From assembly GCA_965242615.1 (NCBI GenBank), contig CBDESR010000005.1:1984001-2048000 (forward strand): a DNA stretch of 64,000 nucleotides. Direction: 5' to 3'. Numbering within the stretch: position 1 is the first letter of the stretch; each line of letters opens with the position of its first letter. A program made the position numbers and the translations under genes. This document shows, piece after piece, positions 17,810-25,933 of the stretch. This stretch comes from CBDBCU01 sp965242615. GTDB taxonomy: Bacteria; Chloroflexota; Dehalococcoidia; Lucifugimonadales; UBA3495. The notes under the pieces were generated by a model. That model saw only the letters and a program-made list of their open reading frames with translations. It did not search any database and was not told the DNA's origin.

Positions 17810-19357
17810 TTAACCCGTCCCCCCGAAATGCCCGGTCAAAACCGCCGCCAAGCCCTCAACCGTAGGCTCTGCCGCCGTCAAATCCACCCGCAGCCCCAAC
17901 TCTCGCGCCGTCCCGGCTGTTACCGGCCCGATGCAGGCAATCACCGCCGCCGCTAACGCCGCCGTATCCCCTTCCAGAACCTCCAGCAAGTTCCGTACCG
18001 TCGACGAACTGGTAAAGGTTACTGCATCCACTCCCTCGGCCAAAAGCCGCCGGGCTTCCGCGCCGACCCCGGCCGGGCGCACCGTCCGATAGGCCGCTAC
18101 CCGTTCCACGCGCGCCCCTTGCGCCGCCAATCCCTCGGCCAAAACTTCCCGCCCGATGTCCGCCCCCGGCAGCAATACCGGCAACCCGCTCCATTCCCGC
18201 CCTGCCAGTTCGGACACCGCCAACTCCGAAACCGAAGTCTGCGGCACAAAGTCCGCTTTAATGCCTTGCCGCGCCAAGGCCGCCGCCGTGGCCGGCCCGA
18301 TTGCCCCGATAGTTGCCCCGGCCAACGCCCGGGCATCCTGCCCCGCCAACTCTAACCGGCTAAACACCGCTTCGACCGCATTGACGCTGGCGAAAATCAG
18401 CCAATAGTTGCTGATTTTCCCAAAGGGCGTTTCGACCGGCAGCAGCCCGTACCGCCCCAAGGCCGCGTCCAGTTCGCTATAGTCAGCCAACGGCGCAATT
18501 TCAATGGTCGGCAATTCCAGCGGCTCCGCCCCCTGCGCCGCCAGCAGTTCCCGCAGCCGCGAGCCTTGCGTCCGGGAACGGGTTATCAAAACCCGCTTGC
18601 CGAACAGCGGCCGCTGGTCAAACCAGCCCAATTCCTCCCGCAGCTTGACCACCGTCCCGATGACCGCCACTACCGGCGCCGTCAACCCGGCCGCCCTTCC
18701 TTGCTCTGCCGCATCCGCCAAAGTGCCGACCACCGTCCGCTGCTTGGCCCAAGTTCCCCACTGCACCAAAGCCACCGGCGTATCCGCCGCCATTCCCTCC
18801 CTGTGCAACCGTTCCAGAATGGATTGCAGCGCCGCCCAGCCCATCAGCACCACCAAAGTGCCGCCGCTGCGAGCCAAGGCCGCCCAATCCACCGCCGACT
18901 CCCCTTTCGCCGGATCCTCGCTGCCGCTGACCACTGTAAAGCCGGTAGCCATCCCCCGCTGGGTAACCGGAATCCCGGCATAGGCCGCCGCCGCCACGGC
19001 TGCCGTAACTCCCGGCACTACCTCAAAGGGAATGCCTTTTTGCGCCAGGAACTGCGCCTCCTCCCCGCCCCGTCCCAAAACAAAGGGATCGCCGCCCTTC
19101 AGCCGCACCACCATCGCCCCGGCCGCCGCCCGGGCCGCCAGCAGTTCGTTGATTTCCCCTTGGGTCAACGCCTGCCGTCCCCGCTCCTTGCCCACAAACA
19201 CCAATTCGGCATCGGCCCGGGCCGCCGCCAGCAAAGCCGGGTCCAGAAGCCGGTCATAAACCACGACATCCGCCTGCTCCAGACCGCGCAGACCCTTAAC
19301 CGTAATCAACCCCGGCTCCCCGGGCCCCGCCCCCACCAAAAAAACTTTCCCCGCCAA
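17810..19357 (-). CDS. cobA-hemD: Fused uroporphyrinogen-III C-methyltransferase / uroporphyrinogen-III synthase
   Basis: A 515-residue bifunctional protein. Residues ~1-245 are the SAM-dependent methyltransferase that makes precorrin-2: VFLVGAGPGEPGLIT, VVRLKGGDPFVLGRGGEE and GMATGFTVVSG are its signatures. From ~250 a HemD domain follows (GKRVLITRSRTQGSRLRELLAAQGA, late VTFTSSSTVRNLLE). Such fusions are common in Firmicutes and Chloroflexota. The product of HemC is closed to uroporphyrinogen III and methylated by one chain, steering flux to siroheme and cobalamin. The start is TTG with a purine-rich GGGGGGAAAG just upstream. Confidence 0.95.
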   Translation of the reverse strand: MAGKVFLVGAGPGEPGLITVKGLRGLEQADVVVYDRLLDPALLAAARADAELVFVGKERGRQALTQGEINELLAARAAAGAMVVRLKGGDPFVLGRGGEEAQFLAQKGIPFEVVPGVTAAVAAAAYAGIPVTQRGMATGFTVVSGSEDPAKGESAVDWAALARSGGTLVVLMGWAALQSILERLHREGMAADTPVALVQWGTWAKQRTVVGTLADAAEQGRAAGLTAPVVAVIGTVVKLREELGWFDQRPLFGKRVLITRSRTQGSRLRELLAAQGAEPLELPTIEIAPLADYSELDAALGRYGLLPVETPFGKISNYWLIFASVNAVEAVFSRLELAGQDARALAGATIGAIGPATAAALARQGIKADFVPQTSVSELAVSELAGREWSGLPVLLPGADIGREVLAEGLAAQGARVERVAAYRTVRPAGVGAEARRLLAEGVDAVTFTSSSTVRNLLEVLEGDTAALAAAVIACIGPVTAGTARELGLRVDLTAAEPTVEGLAAVLTGHFGGTG

Positions 19358-19488
19358 AACTTTCCCCCCGCCGGCTCAATCAGCTCCAGAGCAACATAGC
19401 CAAGCCTCGCCATTCCATATATGGACAAGGGATCTATGGCGTGTTGACCCTGATTGCTACCACTCCGTACATCCAATTCCCTAACTAG

Positions 19489-19535
19489 GTCATTCCGACC
19501 AATTACCTATGTCATTCCGACCGCAGGGAGGAATC
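19489..19535. repeat. Two copies of GTCATTCCGACC with a partial inverted arm
   Basis: GTCATTCCGACC occurs at 19489-19500 and again at 19511-19522, 22 bases apart. The second copy is followed by GCAGGGAGGAATC, whose GGAAT pairs with ATTCC. It resembles the short palindromic intergenic repeats (CATTCCGA...GAGGAATC) seen in many bacteria. The rest of this 250-base gap (19358-19607) shows nothing else. Confidence 0.5.
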
Positions 19536-19607
19536 TAAATGCCCGCCCTTAATTCCCTGGTAGCGGCAATCCTTGTGGTTGCTCCCGGCAATTAGTGTGA
19601 ACCCATC

Positions 19608-20132
19608 CTACTCCTCCGGCTCCTCAAACTCCGGAGCCGGCTCCGGATAGTCAATAGCCTCCCGCTCCGCAATTTCCTCCCCCGACAACCGCAACCGACT
19701 CAATGCCCGTTCCTGCTCGCCGGTAGGAGCGAAATCGGGATTAGGCTCCCGCCCCAACAGTCCCGTAAAAGTGTCCAGGATCCCGGACACCCGCTCCAGC
19801 CGATCCCGCACCTGGAAATCCTGCATCGTATCCTCGTAAAAGTTGTCGTGCAGCTTGTCGGCGGTATCCTGCATCACCGTCAAATCCGGCAGCCCATACT
19901 CGGCCGCCAGCAAATCCACGATATTCCGCCGCCGGTTATGCGAATCGTGCCGCCAGTATCGAGCCTCGGCCACCGCCTTAACCGCATGAGCCACTGCCCC
20001 GGCCGCCTTATCCGACGCCTGCACCCGGTCGCCCCGCCGCTCCAATTCATAACCGGCCTGCCGAATCAACCGCCGACTGATTTTCATGTGATGCTCTACC
20101 CCCGGCAAATCACCCCGACCGTTGTCAGTCAT
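19608..20132 (-). CDS. HEPN-domain protein of the PaREP1 type
   Basis: A 174-residue helical protein. The stretch ELERRGDRVQASDKAAGAVAHAVKAVAEAR matches the pattern of PaREP1/PaREP8 HEPN proteins (GDxxQASEKxWGAxAHAVKAxAE), followed by a His-rich turn and LHDNFYEDTM near residue 115. The tail is acidic (EPAPEFEEPEE). HEPN domains are often RNases or nucleotide-transfer partners in toxin-antitoxin modules, but this subgroup is uncharacterised. Start 20132 is chosen because GGAGGAA lies seven bases upstream. It follows hicA on the same strand, within the tetrapyrrole cluster. Confidence 0.7.
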   Translation of the reverse strand: MTDNGRGDLPGVEHHMKISRRLIRQAGYELERRGDRVQASDKAAGAVAHAVKAVAEARYWRHDSHNRRRNIVDLLAAEYGLPDLTVMQDTADKLHDNFYEDTMQDFQVRDRLERVSGILDTFTGLLGREPNPDFAPTGEQERALSRLRLSGEEIAEREAIDYPEPAPEFEEPEE

Positions 20133-20198
20133 ACCGCATTCCTCCAATTCCCGGCTTCCCCCATTCTAGCACACCTCCGCCACTTGGCCGGGAAAACT

Positions 20199-20429
20199 CT
20201 ATAAATACCGCCGAAACTCCCCCACCGACAGCCAGGAAGTTCTCAATATGCTCCGCATAACCGTCAGGTTAATTACCCGGTTGCCGTGTATTGGCACCGT
20301 AGCCCGCCGGGTAGGGTCGGCACTATGTTCCATATAATGATGACTGCCCCGGATTCTTACCAGATTAAACCCCTCCCTCTCCAAAGCCCGCAGCGCTTCA
20401 CGCCCGGTTATCCGGGGCCGCCGGCTCAT
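20199..20429 (-). CDS. hicA: HicA-family toxin (mRNA interferase)
   Basis: A 76-residue dsRBD-fold toxin. The catalytic histidine region is IRGSHHYMEH (GSHH), preceded by GREALRALEREGF, and followed by VPIHGNRVINLTVMRSILR, all HicA hallmarks. It cleaves mRNA during translation when freed from HicB. Its ATG overlaps the stop of the antitoxin gene (ATGA). Antitoxin-first order is seen here (hicB then hicA in transcription). Confidence 0.9.
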   Translation of the reverse strand: MSRRPRITGREALRALEREGFNLVRIRGSHHYMEHSADPTRRATVPIHGNRVINLTVMRSILRTSWLSVGEFRRYL

Positions 20430-20662
20430 ACTTCTACTTCCAGAACCGCTATAGCTTCCCCGTCTCCCGTCGGTACCGGCTGCCCCACCGCCCGCAGTCC
20501 CTCAACCGTTACCTCAATCGCCTCCCGCACCATTGCCATCGCCTCGGCCCGGGTATCGCCATAAGTGGCAACCGACAAAGCCGGCACACTGGCCGTGAAA
20601 ACCTCCTCCATCGGATCCCACTCAATCACCACGCTGTAGCGATAGCGTCCCATAACGGACAC
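20426..20662 (-). CDS. hicB: HicB-family antitoxin
   Basis: A 78-residue protein with the partial RNase-H-like HicB fold: YSVVIEWDPMEEVFTASVPALSVATYGDTRAEAMAMVREAIE is the typical pattern (D/E...F-x-V-x-x-P-x-L.. G-x-T..A). It lacks a DNA-binding tail, so it probably neutralises HicA by direct contact only. It sits 15 bases after the end... of hemC on the same strand, within a tetrapyrrole operon, so it may be read from that operon's promoter; GGAGGTGTCC precedes the start. Confidence 0.85.
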   Translation of the reverse strand: MSVMGRYRYSVVIEWDPMEEVFTASVPALSVATYGDTRAEAMAMVREAIEVTVEGLRAVGQPVPTGDGEAIAVLEVEV

Positions 20663-20677
20663 CTCCCGATTATCGGC

Positions 20678-21640
20678 TTACCCCCCCACTAACTCCCCGC
20701 CGCCCTGCTCGGCCAGCGTCAAACGCGCCGCCGCCGCCAACTCCTGCGGATTATGCGCCGGCCCCCTTACTTTCCCCCAAAACGCTTGCCGTCCGTCCGC
20801 CGTCCCCAAAAACGTCGTCAGCGTCAGTAGCTCCTCCTCCGACTGCGCGTACGCCCCCACCGGCACTTGGCAGCCGCCGCCCAGCAGCTCCAGAAAGGCC
20901 CGCTCTGCTGTCGCCGCAGCCCGGGTCGCCGCATCATCCACTTCCCGCAGCAACTCCCGTATCCGGTCATCCGCCGCCCGTATCTCCACCGCCAGTACGC
21001 CTTGCCCCGGCGGCGGCGTGAACCGCTGCGGCGACAAATACTCAGCAACGCCGCCGGCCAATCCCAACCGACTCAATCCGGCCGCCGCCAGTATCGCCCC
21101 CTCGCATTCCGCTCCGCCCGCCTTCCGCAGCCGCGTCTCCACGCTCCCCCGTAGCGGCACCACCGTCAAATCCGGCCGGCAGTGCAGCAATTGCCCTTGC
21201 CGGCGCGGGCTGCTTGTGCCGATGCGCGCTCCCGCCGGCAGTTCCGCCAACGGGCAATTCCAAACATTCACCAATACATCCCGCGCATCCGCCCGGGGCA
21301 GCATTGCCCCCAAAGCCAACCCCTCCGGCAGTCGCGTCGGCAAATCCTTCAGGCTATGCACCGCCAAGTCCAACTGACCGGAAAGCAACTGCTGCTCAAT
21401 TTCCCGCACGAACACGCCCAACCCCATCCCGGCCAACGGCGCCGCCGCGTGGGCGTCCCCCTGCGTAGTAACCGCAACGACCTGAAACTCCACCTCCGGA
21501 TGCCGGCGCCGCAGCTGCTCCAGAACCAGCTCCGTCTGCCGCCGCGCCAGACGGCTCCCCCGGGTGCCTACCCGTACTACCCGGCCGGCGGCCATCCCGG
21601 TAACCTGACCGCCGCTTTCCCGGTCAGCGGCGGCGGCCAT
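20678..21640 (-). CDS. hemC: Hydroxymethylbilane synthase (porphobilinogen deaminase)
   Basis: A ~320-residue enzyme that joins four porphobilinogens into hydroxymethylbilane. Marks are VRVGTRGSRLARRQTELV, the conserved VHSLKDLPTRLPEGL, IGTSSPRRQGQL and the dipyrromethane-cofactor cysteine in LLGGGCQVPVGAYA. The start is uncertain: 21640 overlaps hemA by 17 bases, while an ATG at 21595 gives the more usual short N-terminus. The C-terminal domain is slightly short but complete. Co-transcribed with hemA. Confidence 0.94.
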   Translation of the reverse strand: MAAAADRESGGQVTGMAAGRVVRVGTRGSRLARRQTELVLEQLRRRHPEVEFQVVAVTTQGDAHAAAPLAGMGLGVFVREIEQQLLSGQLDLAVHSLKDLPTRLPEGLALGAMLPRADARDVLVNVWNCPLAELPAGARIGTSSPRRQGQLLHCRPDLTVVPLRGSVETRLRKAGGAECEGAILAAAGLSRLGLAGGVAEYLSPQRFTPPPGQGVLAVEIRAADDRIRELLREVDDAATRAAATAERAFLELLGGGCQVPVGAYAQSEEELLTLTTFLGTADGRQAFWGKVRGPAHNPQELAAAARLTLAEQGGGELVGG

Positions 21641-23000
21641 CCCGCCCCCCGTCGCCTTCCAGGTCAAACACTTCCCCAATCAACTGCTGCCGCAGCGGGT
21701 CTTTAGCCGCCCGCAGATACGCCGTCGGCGAATGCAGCAGTTTCTTGACCAATGCCCCGGTCAGCGCATCCAACTGCGCCGCCAATTCCTCCAGCCCCGG
21801 CCCTTCCCCAGACGCTCCATCGCCGGCCGTAGCCGCCGCGCTATCGGTTGCGCCGCCGCTTTGCCGCCGCTGCATCCGCCGCAGCGTCTTTTCCACTTCC
21901 GCCCGCCGGATGTTTTCCGCCCCTTTCCGCAGCGCCGCAATGGCCGAAATCGTATCCAGAGACTCCCACCATTCCCAGAACTTTTCCGTCTCCTCGGCTA
22001 CTAACTCCTCCGCCCGGGCCGCCGCCGGTTTCAGGATGGCGTTATCCGCCTCCGAATCCGCCCGCAAGGCGTCAATGTCGCACAGGCGCACCCCTTCCAG
22101 CAGTCCCACCGCCGGCTCAATATCCCGGGGGACGGCAATATCAATCAGCAGCAGCGGCCGGCCGCCCCGCAGTTCCATCACTTCCGCCACCGGCTCCCGC
22201 CGCAGCAGATAATCCGGCGACGCCGTCGTGCTGATGACCGCATCCGACTCCGCCAAAGTCTGATACAACTGCTCGAAAGGCGCCGCCGTTCCTCCCAATT
22301 CCCCGGACAGCCGTTCCGCCCGGTCATAAGTCCGATTCGTTACCACCAGATTCTCCGCCCCGGCTGCCGCCAAGGCCCGCCCGGTCAACTGACCGGCATC
22401 GCCCGCCCCGATTATCAGCACCCGCCGCTCGGCCAAATCCCCCAGCAAACGATGCGCCAACTGCACCCCTACCAAGCTTACCGACCGCCGCCGGCTGCCC
22501 ATCACCCGCAAATCCAACTCGGCTGCGTGATGTACCCGCCGTCCCGCCCGCAATGCCTGGTGAAACAGCCGCGACAACGGCCCCCGCACATAACCCCGTT
22601 CACTGGCCGCGCTGAACGCCGCCCGCACCTGCCCCAAAATCTCCCACTCGCCCACTACCATTGAATCCAGCCCGCTGGCTACCCGGAACAGATGCCGTAC
22701 GCACTCCCGCTCCGCATAATCGTAGCAATACGGGCACAATTCCGCTGCCGGTACGCCCCAATAATCGGCGACAAAATCCCGCAGCCGCCCCGGCAAATCC
22801 TCGCCCGCCGCCGCCGCGCCGCCCTTGTCTGCGGCCAGCGTATAAACCTCCAGCCGATTGCAGGTGGACAAAATAACCCCCGGCGCCACCCGCCGGTTCA
22901 GTTCATCCAACGCCGCCGGCAGCGCCGCCGCATCCACCGTCAACCGCTCCCGCAATTCCAGCGGCGCGGTGCGGTAATTCAATCCCAAGACTAACAGCAT
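21624..23000 (-). CDS. hemA: Glutamyl-tRNA reductase
   Basis: A 458-residue NADPH enzyme that reduces glutamyl-tRNA to glutamate-1-semialdehyde, the first step of the C5 pathway. The catalytic Cys lies in VILSTCNRLEVY; the motif VVGEWEILGQVR and the Rossmann loop VLIIGAGDAGQL follow, and a dimerisation helix closes the chain (residues ~310-460), with an Ala/Ser/Gly-rich insert near 385. The ATG at 23000 shares its A with the preceding stop (TAATG), indicating coupling; AAGGAG lies 11 bases before. A GTG twelve bases upstream is less likely because it abuts that site. Confidence 0.95.
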   Translation of the reverse strand: MLLVLGLNYRTAPLELRERLTVDAAALPAALDELNRRVAPGVILSTCNRLEVYTLAADKGGAAAAGEDLPGRLRDFVADYWGVPAAELCPYCYDYAERECVRHLFRVASGLDSMVVGEWEILGQVRAAFSAASERGYVRGPLSRLFHQALRAGRRVHHAAELDLRVMGSRRRSVSLVGVQLAHRLLGDLAERRVLIIGAGDAGQLTGRALAAAGAENLVVTNRTYDRAERLSGELGGTAAPFEQLYQTLAESDAVISTTASPDYLLRREPVAEVMELRGGRPLLLIDIAVPRDIEPAVGLLEGVRLCDIDALRADSEADNAILKPAAARAEELVAEETEKFWEWWESLDTISAIAALRKGAENIRRAEVEKTLRRMQRRQSGGATDSAAATAGDGASGEGPGLEELAAQLDALTGALVKKLLHSPTAYLRAAKDPLRQQLIGEVFDLEGDGGRDGRRR

Positions 23001-23752
23001 TACCGCGCCCACTCCTTTTGCGGGACGGACGCCGCCGTGGCCCGGTTTTCCGCTTGAACTTGCCGCCGCGCCGCGCAGCCCTTGGGTTCACACTGCGCCA
23101 AGTTAGCGCACAGCCCCGGCGCGCGGTCATCCAGCAATTGCCCCAGCAGCTGGGTCAACGCCGCTTCTGACCGCCCTTCCTGCGCCAACTCCAGCAGATC
23201 CCGGGTAATGCAGCACTGCCACCGCTCTGGGTCAATGACTACTCGCCGCTCCTTGACGATCCGCCGCGCCTGCCCCAAGACCGCCGCCAAATCCGCCCAC
23301 TCCAAAGCCGCCGCTTCCGCCAAAGTCTCCCGCAGCTTCCGCGCCAAGGCCGGGCTGGCCCCTCCGGTCGAAATCGCCAGAGTAACCGGTTCCCGTTTCA
23401 CGATGGACGGCGCGATAAAGCTGCACAAATCCGGGTCATCGACCACATTTAGCAGAACCCCCCGCGCCTCCGCCTCCTCAAAAATCTCCCGGTTCACGTG
23501 CCAGACATTCGTCGCCGCCACCCCGATAAAGGCCCCGGCCAAATCCCCGGGCTGATAGGCCCGCTCGATAAACTCAATATCCCCCCGGGCCGCCGCCGCC
23601 CGGATCCCCGCCGTCGCCGCCGGACTGATGACCGTAACCCGGCAGCCCGCTTGCAGCAAACCGCCGATTTTCCCCTGGGCAATCGTCCCCCCGCCGATAA
23701 TCACGCACCGCTTCCCCGCCAAATTCAGATACACCGGGTAATAATCAGGCAT
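23000..23752 (-). CDS. Precorrin-2 dehydrogenase / sirohydrochlorin ferrochelatase (CysG N-terminal/Met8 type)
   Basis: A 250-residue protein that oxidises precorrin-2 with NAD+ to sirohydrochlorin and may insert iron to give siroheme. The Rossmann loop is VIIGGGTIAQGKIGGLL, with NVVDDPDLCSFIAPSIV and VTLAISTGGASPALARKLRE as in Met8/CysG. The C-terminal ~45 residues hold an unusual cysteine cluster (CANLAQCEPKGCAAR), not part of the family core. It is coupled to hemA (TAATG). Ferrochelatase activity is presumed from the family. Confidence 0.9.
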   Translation of the reverse strand: MPDYYPVYLNLAGKRCVIIGGGTIAQGKIGGLLQAGCRVTVISPAATAGIRAAAARGDIEFIERAYQPGDLAGAFIGVAATNVWHVNREIFEEAEARGVLLNVVDDPDLCSFIAPSIVKREPVTLAISTGGASPALARKLRETLAEAAALEWADLAAVLGQARRIVKERRVVIDPERWQCCITRDLLELAQEGRSEAALTQLLGQLLDDRAPGLCANLAQCEPKGCAARRQVQAENRATAASVPQKEWAR

Positions 23753-23819
23753 AACCCCCTGTTCGCGCTCCCCTTTGGATTTACCAGATACCGTAGCCCC
23801 TAACTAGCAAATTCCCCTA

Positions 23820-24881
23820 CTACTCCACCCCCGCCACCGCAAAATCCGCCGCCGGCGCATCCGCCCATTCCTCCTCCCGCTCCTCCACAAAATACCGCAC
23901 CCGCGTTTTCTTATATTCCCGCGTGCTGTAGAGCAGCAGCCGGTCGGCAATTCCTGTCGCCGCCCCGATTTCCCCGGCAATTTCCTCGCACTCCTCTTGC
24001 GTCGTGGCGTGAATCATCGAAAAATGGCTGTACGGCCAATCGGGAAAAGTCGGCCGCTCGTAACAATGGGTCACCGCCGGATGTTCCGCCATTTTTAGCC
24101 CTACTTCCTCAGCCCGTTCCGGGGGGACTTGCCAGACGACCATCGCATTGGCCCGAAACCCGGAACGCCGGTGATGCAGTACCGCGCTGAACCGCCGCAT
24201 CAGCTTCCGCTCCTCGAACTCCCCGGCCAGCGCAAACAGTCCCGCCGGATCCATTCCCAGCCGCGCCGCCATCCCGTCAAAAGGCCGCGGCTCCAGCGGC
24301 AAATCCTCTTGCAGCTCCCGGATTGCCGCCCGCTCCGCATCCGTAACTTCCTGCGCCCGATTCCAGTCCGGCGCCGGCCGGCTTTCCCCCACATTATCCG
24401 GGCTGTAGTTATGCGCCGCCCCCTTCGCCCGCACCATATCAAAATTGACCCCAATCTTGAAAAACCGCAGGGTCGGCATCACCCGAAAACTCAACGCCCC
24501 CGTAGCCTGGGCCATCCCTTCCACCGTCCCGGGCAAATCACCCTCCGGCGGCACCGCCAAAGTGAACCACAGGTTATAGTACGAACCTTCCCGCGCGTAG
24601 TTATGGCTCACCCCCGGATGCCGGTTGATGAACAACGCCCCCGGATGCAGCTGCTCCGGCGCGTACGCCATCGCCGCCAGCGTCGTCTTGTAGCCCAGCC
24701 GGCGGGTGTCAAAAATGGCGCTGATTTGCCGCACCACATTTTGCCGTTTCAGCTCCCCCAGCCGCGCCAGCGTCTCCGCCTCCCCAATGCCCAATTCCGA
24801 CCCCAACGCCAAATACGGCCGCTCCGTCAACGGAAAACGACTCTGTACCAGGTTCAGCAACTTCCGGTCCGTCAAATCCAT
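23820..24881 (-). CDS. ahbAB: Fused siroheme decarboxylase (AhbA-AhbB, Lrp/AsnC-like)
   Basis: A 353-residue protein made of two Lrp/AsnC-type halves. Each has an N-terminal winged helix (LTDRKLLNLVQSRFPL; then TDAERAAIRELQEDLPL near residue 180) and an alpha-beta sandwich with FDTRRLGYKTTLAAM and LHHRRSGFRANAMVVW. The active-site-like stretches are HNYAREGSYYNLWFTL in the first half and HCYERPTFPDWPYSHFSMIHA in the second. Siroheme decarboxylase (AhbA/AhbB, also NirDL/GH) removes the acetate carboxyls at C12 and C18 to give 12,18-didecarboxysiroheme. The usual two subunits are one chain here. Placement next to precorrin-2 dehydrogenase supports the call. Confidence 0.88.
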   Translation of the reverse strand: MDLTDRKLLNLVQSRFPLTERPYLALGSELGIGEAETLARLGELKRQNVVRQISAIFDTRRLGYKTTLAAMAYAPEQLHPGALFINRHPGVSHNYAREGSYYNLWFTLAVPPEGDLPGTVEGMAQATGALSFRVMPTLRFFKIGVNFDMVRAKGAAHNYSPDNVGESRPAPDWNRAQEVTDAERAAIRELQEDLPLEPRPFDGMAARLGMDPAGLFALAGEFEERKLMRRFSAVLHHRRSGFRANAMVVWQVPPERAEEVGLKMAEHPAVTHCYERPTFPDWPYSHFSMIHATTQEECEEIAGEIGAATGIADRLLLYSTREYKKTRVRYFVEEREEEWADAPAADFAVAGVE

Positions 24882-24921
24882 AGCTCTCCGCGTTCAACCT
24901 CCGCTAATCTACTCAACCGTC

Positions 24922-25002
24922 TTTCCCGCCCCGGCAGGAATCCAGTCCTATCGGGAATCCAGTCCCCTAGCAACCATCCTTCCCGTGCCAACGGGAATCC
25001 AG
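24922..25002. repeat. Cluster of small palindromic repeats (TTCCCG..CGGGAATCCAG)
   Basis: Three related units: 24922-24945, a partial one ending at 24963, and 24980-25002 (TTCCCGTGCCAACGGGAATCC followed by AG). The core CCCGT-GCCA-ACGGG can fold into a short hairpin. Relatives occur at 36284-36307 and 39434-39460, all between genes. They fill the gap between ahbAB and the HTH gene. Confidence 0.65.
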
Positions 25003-25042
25003 AACCCCACAACACCGCCACGCGCCCCCCAATTCTTAATTC

Positions 25043-25774
25043 CTAATTACCGTCCCCCGTCCCTTCCTGATGACCCTCCACTACTCCCACCAACGCCCGG
25101 TCTGCCAACTCCAACGCCGTCGTCCAGGCCCGGGACCGCATCGAATCCATCGCCAAGGAGCGGAAAAAGATAAACGCCTCCACCGTATCCCGCAGCGACA
25201 CGCCCCGTCCCGCCATCTCGCTGCCATACTCCTGCCCCAGCTGCCGCGCCTCGGCCAAAGTTTCCCGCCACTGCCGCGACGCCTTCCGCGGCGGCCAATC
25301 CCGCACCAGCAAAGACAGCAAACGGCGGCCAAAGAGCCGCATCCGGCCCCGGCCGCCTTCCTCAATGCTCTGATACCACGAATACCCGGCCACTTCCGCC
25401 TGGCTCAACCGCCGCCGAATCCGCCGCAGGGCCGCGCTCTCCGAGCGTTCCGCATCCCCGGTCGTCGGCGACTCGACCACCGTCCCCTGCCGCGCCAAGG
25501 CCAGCAAATCCTCCTGCCGAAACCGCCGATGTCCCCCCGGCGTCCGATACACCTGCAAATGCCCGGCATCGCCCCACTGCCGCAGGGTAGCCTCGCTCAC
25601 TTGCAGCAAACGGCTGGCTTTCCCCATCGAAAGCCACTCCTGACTGTCGCCCACCGCCACCGCCACCGCCTCGCCGTCCGCTACCGCTACCCCGGCGTCG
25701 CCATCCGCCGCGCCCATCCCGGCGCCATCGTCCGCCGCAGCGACCACGCCGTTGTCATCCCTTTCGTTCACCAC
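25043..25774 (-). CDS. HTH (MerR/BldC-like) regulator beside the tetrapyrrole cluster
   Basis: A DNA-binding protein of ~243 residues. An excisionase/MerR-type helix-turn-helix is clear: WLSMGKASRLLQVSEATLRQWGDAGHLQVYRTPGGHRRF (given as family pattern), then an Arg-rich helix and a C-terminal all-helical domain (residues ~130-235, QWRETLAEARQLGQEYG...TVEAFIFFRSLAMDS) that may sense a signal. A low-complexity Ala/Asp/Gly stretch precedes the HTH. The start is uncertain; GTG at 25774 or 25771 or ATG at 25717 lie downstream of the promoter at 25839-25867. It is the first gene of the minus-strand tetrapyrrole run and so may control it. Confidence 0.7.
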   Translation of the reverse strand: MVNERDDNGVVAAADDGAGMGAADGDAGVAVADGEAVAVAVGDSQEWLSMGKASRLLQVSEATLRQWGDAGHLQVYRTPGGHRRFRQEDLLALARQGTVVESPTTGDAERSESAALRRIRRRLSQAEVAGYSWYQSIEEGGRGRMRLFGRRLLSLLVRDWPPRKASRQWRETLAEARQLGQEYGSEMAGRGVSLRDTVEAFIFFRSLAMDSMRSRAWTTALELADRALVGVVEGHQEGTGDGN

Positions 25775-25838
25775 GGCAAAACCTATAAAAACCTCTAAAA
25801 ATCTCCGCAAAAACCGCTCCAATCCCGCGCCGCCAAGC

Positions 25839-25867
25839 ATATTAGCACACCCCGTCCGTTGCGTCAA
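25839..25867 (-). promoter_or_regulatory. Sigma-70-type promoter for the HTH gene and perhaps the tetrapyrrole run
   Basis: On the minus strand: -35 TTGACG (25862-25867), a 17-base spacer, and -10 TAATAT (25839-25844) with an extended TGC before it. Transcription would begin near 25832, upstream of the HTH gene. Confidence 0.65.
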
Positions 25868-25933
25868 CGCCCCCGGACTACCTGCTTTCCCTCCAGCTCC
25901 GACTGCAATTCCGTCCCCCAATTCTTAAACGCC

